Shown here piece by piece: positions 53,099-58,759 of a stretch of 58,759 nt of DNA. Origin of the DNA: Gemmatimonadota bacterium (GTDB lineage Bacteria; Gemmatimonadota; Gemmatimonadetes; Longimicrobiales; Gaopeijiaceae); contig QJYK01000304.1 in assembly GCA_003248075.1 (NCBI GenBank), forward strand, positions 1 through 58,759. The letters are read 5' to 3'. A program made the position numbers and the translations under genes. The notes under the pieces were generated by a model, which was not told the DNA's origin, did no database searches, and saw nothing but the letters and a program-made list of their open reading frames with translations. Numbering within the stretch: the stretch's first letter is position 1; each line of letters starts with the position of its first letter.

Positions 53099-53584
53099 AT
53101 GCCGATGCGACTCAATCGTGTGATGATGCTGGCCGGCTTGTTCGCGGCCGGTTCCTGTTATCAGTACAGACCCTTCTCCCCCCAGGAGATCGCGCCCGGC
53201 CAGGTCGTGCGCCTTCGCTTGAGCCCCGAGGAGGCGGGCAAGTACACCGACCTCCGACTTCGGAACGCGAGGCTCCTGGACGGGACCGTCGTCGACCGCT
53301 CCGGGTCCGAGCTCATGGTCGACGCGTCCATGAGCGTCGGCGAGCCGGGGGCGGGCGTACGGGTCCTCACTCAGCGGGTCAACGTTCCCATGAGCGGGGT
53401 TCTGGAGGTCGAGCTGAAGCAGCTCGATCGAGCCCGGACCTCCTTTCTCGTCGGTGGAGCGGCCGTGGTCGCGGGCGCGATCATCGCCAACAGCATCAAC
53501 GGCTCGGGCAGTGACCAGGGCGGAGGTACGGAGAACCCGGAGGCTCGACGGGTCCCCTTCCTGCGGCTGCGACTTTCCTTCTGA
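53099..53584 (+). CDS. Small exported protein of unknown function
   Basis: 161-aa protein. The N-terminal signal 'MLAGLFAAGSCYQYRPF' ends in a lipobox-like AGSC, so a lipoprotein is possible. The central region is beta-rich with the pattern 'GQVVRLRLSPEEAGKYTDLRLRNARLLDGTVVDRSGSELMVDA'. A hydrophobic helix 'TSFLVGGAAVVAGAIIANSI' lies near residues 115-135, followed by a Gly/Ser/Asp loop and 'FLRLRLSF' ending in Phe. This resembles small outer-membrane-associated proteins common in Gemmatimonadota; no function is known to me. A strong GC hairpin follows the stop. Confidence 0.65.
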   Translation: MPMRLNRVMMLAGLFAAGSCYQYRPFSPQEIAPGQVVRLRLSPEEAGKYTDLRLRNARLLDGTVVDRSGSELMVDASMSVGEPGAGVRVLTQRVNVPMSGVLEVELKQLDRARTSFLVGGAAVVAGAIIANSINGSGSDQGGGTENPEARRVPFLRLRLSF

Positions 53585-53605
53585 CCGCCCGGCCGCCATG
53601 ACAGA

Positions 53606-53637
53606 CGGCCCCGCCCGGACGGATCCGGGCGGGGCCG
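53606..53637. terminator. Strong GC hairpin, probable bidirectional terminator
   Basis: Stem C-GGCCCCGCCCGG / CCGGGCGGGGCC-G (13 bp) with a 6-base loop (ACGGAT). It sits between the small exported protein gene and the convergent SusD gene. There is no poly-T, so it may pause rather than terminate on its own. Confidence 0.6.
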
Positions 53638-53661
53638 CCGACCCCTCTTCACCCGATGTCT

Positions 53662-54948
53662 CTACGGCTGCAGCGGAATGTTGGGGTTCGCCTCGCGCTC
53701 GGCCTTCGGGATGGGATAGCACAGCGTCTGACCCGCGTTCAGATACGACGTCGCACTGCCGGGCGCCTCGAGGGGATCGAGGCTGCCCGCCGTGTTCGTG
53801 TCCTTCCAGCGCTTCAGGTCCGCCAATCTCCGTCCCTCGAGCCACAGCTCGATGCCACGCTCGCGCTTGAAATTCGCCCACGCCTCGGCCAGCGTGGCGG
53901 GCGCCCACGGATCCAGCCCGAGCTCGGTCCGACGGGCGTTCAGGATCGCCATGGACCCGGCGATGTCCCCGTCCATCAGCTTCTTCTCGGCCTCGATGAG
54001 GCGCATCTCGTACCCGGATGAGAGCCGGATGTCCGAGCCACGCTCCGCGAACTTGAGCTGACGGTAGAACGGCACGCGGGTGTTGCCCACCAGCTGCACC
54101 GCGGCGTCGCCCAGGAGCCCGGTATCCGTCCACGGCGTACGCGGATCCTGGCTGGACGTGTAGTACCCCTGGTATACCGTATTCCAGACGGTCACCGCCC
54201 GGTACGGCTGGTCGGCGCCGGCGAAGTACGTCCGGTTGTACTGGCCCTGCTCCGCGTCCTCGTACCGGGCGTAGAACACGAAGGATGTGGGCACCTGGGC
54301 GGCGTCGCTGAGCGCCCCGGACCAGTTGCCCAGCTGCACGCGCACGGCGGCCCGACCCGCGATCGCCGCGGTCTTCTGGGTCGCGAGGGACGCGGTGCTC
54401 CCCGCCGCGTCGATGGCCGTCGTGAACCACTCCTCGGCGCGCTGGAGCATCGCCGTGCGGGTGATGATGGCCCCACCGTCCACGGCCGCCTCGCACCAGT
54501 TCTCGCCGATGAGCCGACTCGCATACGCCGCGTACAGCGCAGCCTCGACCCCCGGCCTGTATCCGGCGTTGCCACCCTCGTGCGTCTCGGCGAAGCGGAG
54601 GAAACCGCTCTCTCCGATGTAACGGCTTTGATGGCCGCTGTTCCAGCCACCGGCGATGTGCTCGTCGTCGTAGAGCAGGAGCCCCGCCTGCTGGTTGTTC
54701 GAGAACCCGAACGAGGACGTGGAGCCCGCCGGGAAGGTCTCGCGCGTCACCGCGGACGTCGTGTACGCGACCTCGTTGAGCGCGTCGAACAGCATGCGGG
54801 CCGCGCCGTTGGCGACGGCCTGGTGCGCCTCGGGCCGGTCCAGGAACGCATCGTCCGTCGGCCCGGGGTTGGTGACGTCGAAGTCACACGCGGCAAGGGC
54901 GCCGACCGCCAGGCCGGCGACGCCGAACCGCCTCATGTCTCTGAACAT
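53662..54948 (-). CDS. RagB/SusD-family nutrient-binding lipoprotein
   Basis: 428-aa SusD homologue. Signal peptide with lipobox (AAC), TPR-like helices ('AAYASRLIGENWCEAAV', 'AEEWFTTAIDAAG', 'AIAGRAAVRVQLGNWSGAL') and the C-terminal family hallmark 'ANFKRERGIELWLEGRRLADLKRWK'. It would sit on the outer membrane over the SusC channel and bind a substrate (glycan or peptide; not predictable). The ATG at 54948 has GGAG 8 bases upstream. It is the second gene of the susCD unit, 29 bases after susC. No hydrolase of a typical polysaccharide locus is nearby, though an M1 peptidase is divergent. Confidence 0.88.
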   Translation of the reverse strand: MFRDMRRFGVAGLAVGALAACDFDVTNPGPTDDAFLDRPEAHQAVANGAARMLFDALNEVAYTTSAVTRETFPAGSTSSFGFSNNQQAGLLLYDDEHIAGGWNSGHQSRYIGESGFLRFAETHEGGNAGYRPGVEAALYAAYASRLIGENWCEAAVDGGAIITRTAMLQRAEEWFTTAIDAAGSTASLATQKTAAIAGRAAVRVQLGNWSGALSDAAQVPTSFVFYARYEDAEQGQYNRTYFAGADQPYRAVTVWNTVYQGYYTSSQDPRTPWTDTGLLGDAAVQLVGNTRVPFYRQLKFAERGSDIRLSSGYEMRLIEAEKKLMDGDIAGSMAILNARRTELGLDPWAPATLAEAWANFKRERGIELWLEGRRLADLKRWKDTNTAGSLDPLEAPGSATSYLNAGQTLCYPIPKAEREANPNIPLQP

Positions 54949-54977
54949 GCTCGGTTCTCCTCTGTGCGCGGCGGACA

Positions 54978-57929
54978 TCAGAACACCACCCGGATCGACG
55001 CGACGAACGACGCCGGCGGAGGGATGTGCTCGGTGATGCTGGGCACCTGGTCCGCGAAGCCGCTGTTGCTGACCATCTCGGGGTCGAAGATCGGGAAGTC
55101 CGAGTTCCGCCAGCGATAGAAGTTCTGGGCCGACAGGGTCAGGGTGGAGTTCGACGTTCCGGGCACCAGCTCTCCCAACGGGATGCGCGCGGTCACGTCA
55201 CGCATCTTGAAGAAGTCCGCCTTGCGGATCATGGTCCCGCGGCGGTAGAACCGGGAGTCGCACCAGTAGCGGAGCGAGGCCGGCGCCTGCGCGCCGTTTC
55301 CGTTGTCGGTGTACTCGTAGTAGTCCGCGCAGGTCGGCCAGCGGATGTTCCGGTTCACGCCCTCGTTGCTGGGACCGTCGTAGATGTAGTGCCCGCCCTG
55401 GTATTCGCCCCGGGCCGACAGCTCGATCCCCTTGGGCATCCGCAGCGCGGCACTGAAGCCGAACACCTTGGTCGGCGCCTGCGGACCGATGGGCACGTCC
55501 AGGTTCACGCACGCGTCGCCGGGCTGCACCCTGCTGTCCGTGCACGAGTACCTCGGGTCCGTGAGGGACTCCGGGTTGTCGATGGTGACCCCCCGGATCA
55601 GCGTGACCGGGTGGCCCTCCTCGATCCACGAGCCGCCGCCGCTGAACGGCGGGGCGCCACCCAGGGAGAGGACCTTGGACTTGTTCGTGTAGACGCTCGA
55701 GCCCAGGTCGAGCCCCCAGTCCTCGCTGTCGTAGAGGGTGGCGCGCAGGTTCAGCTCGAGGCCCTTGTTCTCCAGCTCCCCGACGTTCTCCTGCTGGCCG
55801 AGCGCGAAGCCCTCGGAAGCCGGGTGCCGCACGTTGAACAGCGCGTCCGTCGTGTGCTGCCTGTAGTACGTGAAGTCCGCCGTCAGGCGGTTGTCGAAGC
55901 CCGCCCAGTCGAAGCCCACCTCGGTCTCCCCGGTGCGCTCGGGCCCGAGGTTCGGGTTCCCCAGGTTGTCCGGCAGATAGGTGGGCTGACCGCCGTACCC
56001 GATCGCGTTCCATGTCCGTACGGCGTCGAACGTCCCCGGCGCGCGCCCGGACTGGCCGTACGCCGCGCGCAGCTTCAGCGACCCCATCGACGCGCTCCAG
56101 AAGTCCTCGTCGGAGACGACGTACGAAAGCGAGACCTTGGGGTAGGCCTGGAGCCCCAGCGACTTGCCGAACGCGGAGTTGCCGTCCACCCGGATGCCGC
56201 CGGTGACGAAGTACTTGTCGCGGATGTTCAGGAGGGCCTGGCCGAAGAAGCCGGCGTTGACCTCGCGCACACGCGTCTCCCAGCTGAGCCGGTTGGCGCC
56301 CGCGTCCACGTCGGGATCGCCGGGCCCAGCGAAGTCGGTACCCTCGGCCTGCACCACGCGCGTGTCGGTGGTGATGCTCTGGCCGCCCGCCGACAGCGTG
56401 ACCGAGTTCTCACCCATGGCGACGCGGTAGTTTCCGACGATGTCGGCCGTCAGCGTCGAGTAATTCCGGCTGTCGGTATAGAGCTTCCCGGTGGGAAGCT
56501 GACGGTACCCGTACGGCCGCAGCTGCCGGTTGTCCTGGAGCGCCTCGTCGTAGCCGACCGTGAGGCGTGTGTTGAAGGCGCCGCCCGGGTCGTAGCTCAC
56601 CGTCGACCCCAGGACGAAGCGGTCGACACGGGTCCGGACGTCCTGGGTGAGGACGAGACTGATCGTGTCGACGTTGGCGTTCGCGAAGTAGTTCCGCTCC
56701 CGCCTGAACGCGTTCAGGATCAGCCCCTGGGCATTGTTGCCCGCTGGCGTGTTCTGGATGTCCGTGCGGTTGTAGGCGGTGTTCACCTGGACGGTAAGGG
56801 CGTTGAACGGCGTGAAGGTGAAGTTGCCCCGCACCCCCCGCTTCTCCTCGTCGTCGAGGGGCAGCACGCCCTGGTTGTCGTCCCAGTTGCCCGACAGGAA
56901 GTACTGGAGCGTCTGCGCGCCACCTGCCACGCTCAACGAATACTTCTGTCTGTAGCCGTTCCGCAGGAACGGATCCAGGTTCATGAGCTTATAGGAGTAG
57001 TCTCCGCGAGGCGTCTCGGTGAGGGTCGGGTCGTTGACGGGGCGAACGTCCACGTCCGGAGCGAAGGGCAGCAGCTTGTTGAAGCCCTGCTCCACCTGCA
57101 TCGTCCACCGCGGCGCTCCCTGGGTCCCCCGCTTGGTGAAGATCTGGATGACGCCCGCCGCCGCCTCGGTCCCGTACAACGTGGAGGCCGCGGATCCCTT
57201 GATGACCTCGATGCGGTCGATGTCGTTGGGGTTGATGTCGTTGAGCGGCGAAGCGGTCACGTTGCCGCCCCGACCGGCGCCCTCGGTGGGCGAGATGTTG
57301 CGGGCGTAGGGATCACTGCGCACCCGGACCCCGTCCACGTAGATGATCGGCTGGTTGGACTGGGAGACCGACACGGAGCCCCGCAGACGGATCTGGGCGC
57401 CCGACCCGGAGGAGCCATTCCCTGCCGAGACCATCAGCCCGGGCGACTTGGCCTGCAGCAGCTGGTCGACACTGGGCGAAGGCGCCGCGATGTCCGACGC
57501 CGAGATCTGGACGATGGAGTTCCCGACCTCGCGCCGACGGGCCGCGCCGGCCGTGCCCGTCACCACGATCTCGTCCAGGCCGAGGGCCTGGTCCGCGAGG
57601 GTGAAGTTCACGACGGCGGTCTGACCGGCGGCCACGGTCACGGACTGGGTGACCGTCTCGTAACCGATCCGGATCGCCCGGATCTCGTACGTTCCCGGAG
57701 CCACGTTCCGGATCAGGTAGCGGCCGTTGGCGGCCGTGAGGCCGCCCATCTGGCTCCCGATCAGGAACACCTGGACCTCCGAGAGCGGCGCCAACGAGGT
57801 CGCGGTGACCTCGCCGGTGATCGACCCGGTGTTCTGCGCGGCGATCGGCGCAGCGATGGCCGCCAGCAGCAGCGTCGCGCCCGCCCGGCGCCCGACGCGC
57901 AACAAGGGTTGTAGCAAAGTAGGCGACAT
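54978..57929 (-). CDS. SusC/RagA-family TonB-dependent outer-membrane transporter
   Basis: 983-aa TonB-linked receptor. Signal peptide (ends 'APIAAQ'), carboxypeptidase-regulatory-like domain ('GSITGEVTATSLAPLSEVQVFL...YLIRNVAPGTYEIRAIRIGYETV'), TonB-box-like 'LDEIVVTG', and plug domain with 'NDINPNDIDRIEVIKGSAASTLYGTEAAAGVIQIFTKRG'. A 22-strand barrel follows, ending in Phe ('VASIRVVF'). It imports oligomeric substrates with the SusD partner downstream. The ATG at 57929 has GGAGG 4 bases upstream. The whole domain order matches typical Gemmatimonadota/Bacteroidota SusC proteins; substrate unknown. Confidence 0.93.
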   Translation of the reverse strand: MSPTLLQPLLRVGRRAGATLLLAAIAAPIAAQNTGSITGEVTATSLAPLSEVQVFLIGSQMGGLTAANGRYLIRNVAPGTYEIRAIRIGYETVTQSVTVAAGQTAVVNFTLADQALGLDEIVVTGTAGAARRREVGNSIVQISASDIAAPSPSVDQLLQAKSPGLMVSAGNGSSGSGAQIRLRGSVSVSQSNQPIIYVDGVRVRSDPYARNISPTEGAGRGGNVTASPLNDINPNDIDRIEVIKGSAASTLYGTEAAAGVIQIFTKRGTQGAPRWTMQVEQGFNKLLPFAPDVDVRPVNDPTLTETPRGDYSYKLMNLDPFLRNGYRQKYSLSVAGGAQTLQYFLSGNWDDNQGVLPLDDEEKRGVRGNFTFTPFNALTVQVNTAYNRTDIQNTPAGNNAQGLILNAFRRERNYFANANVDTISLVLTQDVRTRVDRFVLGSTVSYDPGGAFNTRLTVGYDEALQDNRQLRPYGYRQLPTGKLYTDSRNYSTLTADIVGNYRVAMGENSVTLSAGGQSITTDTRVVQAEGTDFAGPGDPDVDAGANRLSWETRVREVNAGFFGQALLNIRDKYFVTGGIRVDGNSAFGKSLGLQAYPKVSLSYVVSDEDFWSASMGSLKLRAAYGQSGRAPGTFDAVRTWNAIGYGGQPTYLPDNLGNPNLGPERTGETEVGFDWAGFDNRLTADFTYYRQHTTDALFNVRHPASEGFALGQQENVGELENKGLELNLRATLYDSEDWGLDLGSSVYTNKSKVLSLGGAPPFSGGGSWIEEGHPVTLIRGVTIDNPESLTDPRYSCTDSRVQPGDACVNLDVPIGPQAPTKVFGFSAALRMPKGIELSARGEYQGGHYIYDGPSNEGVNRNIRWPTCADYYEYTDNGNGAQAPASLRYWCDSRFYRRGTMIRKADFFKMRDVTARIPLGELVPGTSNSTLTLSAQNFYRWRNSDFPIFDPEMVSNSGFADQVPSITEHIPPPASFVASIRVVF

Positions 57930-58270
57930 GTGTCCTCCGCGTGGGGTTTGTCCACCACGGACACGGAGGTGCGTCACGGGGATGACGGGCGCCCCGGCCG
58001 TGGCAGAGAACTCGAATGAACCCTCAACACCTCAGCCGGGCGCCCGAGGGGATACGCCGTCACGGCGTGGCTCTGGGGCCAACGAGTCGGGGTGTGGGAG
58101 CACCCTGGGCTGTCTCGTCGACGCCAAGAATTGGTCCGCTGTCGGACCCCGTCAAGTGGCTCGTCGTGTCGGCCTTCCCGCCGCCCGGAGCGATGGTGAT
58201 CGGTTGACCCTATCTTCAGGAATCCCGGCGCGTCCGCTCGCGCCGATCCATGCTCTCGCAGGGGATTCCC
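57930..58270. other. Divergent intergenic region, susC / M1 peptidase
   Basis: 341 bases without a gene. Three short perfect dyads are visible: TGTCC-ACCAC-GGACA at 57949-57963 (close to the susC start), ACGCCGT-C-ACGGCGT at 58054-58068, and GGTCCG-N4-CGGACC at 58133-58148. A possible -35 TTGACC at about 58205 faces the peptidase gene, but no convincing -10 follows. Nothing else is supported. Confidence 0.4.
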
Positions 58271-58759
58271 ATGCATTCGCGCACGGCCGGAATTCTCGGC
58301 CTCACCCTGGCCATCTCGCTGCCACTCGGCGTACACGCCCAGACCCTTCCCGAGCGCGCCGTCCGGCGCGACGTCCCCATGACCGACGCGATCCGTCGCG
58401 CCTGGGATGCCGGGACCCGTGACCGGACCGGGAGGCCGGGACGCGGTTACTGGCAGCTCCGTACCGACTACACGATCCGCGCTCGCCTGGACCCCTCGAC
58501 ACAGACCATCACGGGGACCGAGACCATCCTGCTCCACAACCGGAGCCCCCAGGAGCTGGGAGAGATCCTCCTGCGTCTGGACCACAACATCTTCCGCGCA
58601 ACCGTTCCGCGCGGCTTCTCCGTGCCCGCGGAGACCACCGACGGGATGATCGTGACCCGTCTCGCGGTGAACGGGCGACAGGTGGACCTCGACGCGCCCC
58701 CGACCCCGGGCCGCGGCCGCCAGGGCACCGCGCCGCAGCTCGGGACCGCCGGCATGGAC
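58271..58759 (+). CDS. M1-family-like metallopeptidase, N-terminal part
   Basis: 163 codons, cut by the window end. The signal peptide 'MHSRTAGILGLTLAISLPLGVHAQ' is followed by 'GYWQLRTDYTIRARLDPSTQTITGTETILLHNRSPQELGEILLRLDHNIF', the opening of the N-terminal beta-domain of exported M1-type aminopeptidases. The zinc site HExxH would lie beyond the window. The frame is open to the last base. AGGGG lies upstream of the ATG at 58271. It is divergent from susC. Confidence 0.75.
   Translation, partial: MHSRTAGILGLTLAISLPLGVHAQTLPERAVRRDVPMTDAIRRAWDAGTRDRTGRPGRGYWQLRTDYTIRARLDPSTQTITGTETILLHNRSPQELGEILLRLDHNIFRATVPRGFSVPAETTDGMIVTRLAVNGRQVDLDAPPTPGRGRQGTAPQLGTAGMD

Overview
The window is about 68-70% GC and reads like a chromosomal segment of a Gemmatimonadota bacterium or a close relative. 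That placement is an inference from gene content. The evidence is the LysW-type (amino-carrier) lysine genes, two PadR + ADOP-type orphan ABC permease pairs, a SusC/SusD pair whose plug region has the 'LDEIVVTGTAGAARRREVGNSI' style, a secreted BNR-propeller protein, S9 and M1 peptidases and several lipoproteins. No mobile element, CRISPR array, rRNA or tRNA was seen.

Layout. (1) 1-4353 +: lysine biosynthesis operon. It holds lysX (5'-truncated by the window edge), lysY, a class II glutamine amidotransferase and a single-frame lysZ-lysJ fusion, all overlapping or nearly so; a CsaA-like tRNA-binding protein faces it. (2) 4730-7741 +: PadR repressor, tandem operator and ADOP permease. (3) 7841-21015: mixed housekeeping and secreted genes. 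These are a Rieske/glutamate-synthase fusion, a conserved protein, an SGNH lipoprotein, an orphan protein, an S9 peptidase, an NTF2-like lipoprotein, a six-heme cytochrome lipoprotein on a collagen-like stalk, a Cys-rich atypical LuxR-type regulator and a BNR-propeller protein. (4) 21153-47313: a long stress or dormancy island, described below. (5) 47615-58759: Tat/lipoprotein esterase, a second PadR/ADOP pair behind a large palindrome, an M20 peptidase, a small secreted protein, SusD, SusC and the start of an M1-type peptidase.

The island is the most interesting part. It encodes an NtrC-type sigma54 activator and a divergent PAS-GAF-PAS-GAF histidine kinase, surrounded by four transcription units of stress genes. 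These units are hsp20-DUF4342-small ORF-PCMT/erythromycin-esterase fusion-baeRF-USP; BON-CBS; USP-cyclic glucan synthase-P-type ATPase; and OMP-PPDK-like. Each unit has a candidate sigma54 -24/-12 promoter (GG-N10-GC with good flanks) ahead of its first gene. Two promoter regions also share a 25-bp element (20/25 identical) containing a GTCC-N7-GGAC dyad. It lies 96 and 98 bp from the -24 GG and in the same orientation. I infer a self-contained sigma54 regulon whose contents resemble the DosR dormancy regulon of mycobacteria (Hsp20, USPs, CBS protein, P-type ATPase, GAF kinase), with different regulatory machinery. The last gene is a PPDK homologue that cleanly lacks the phosphohistidine swivel domain and has altered ATP-site residues, so it cannot be a conventional dikinase.

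Functions are assigned from recognisable motifs only. No database search was run.
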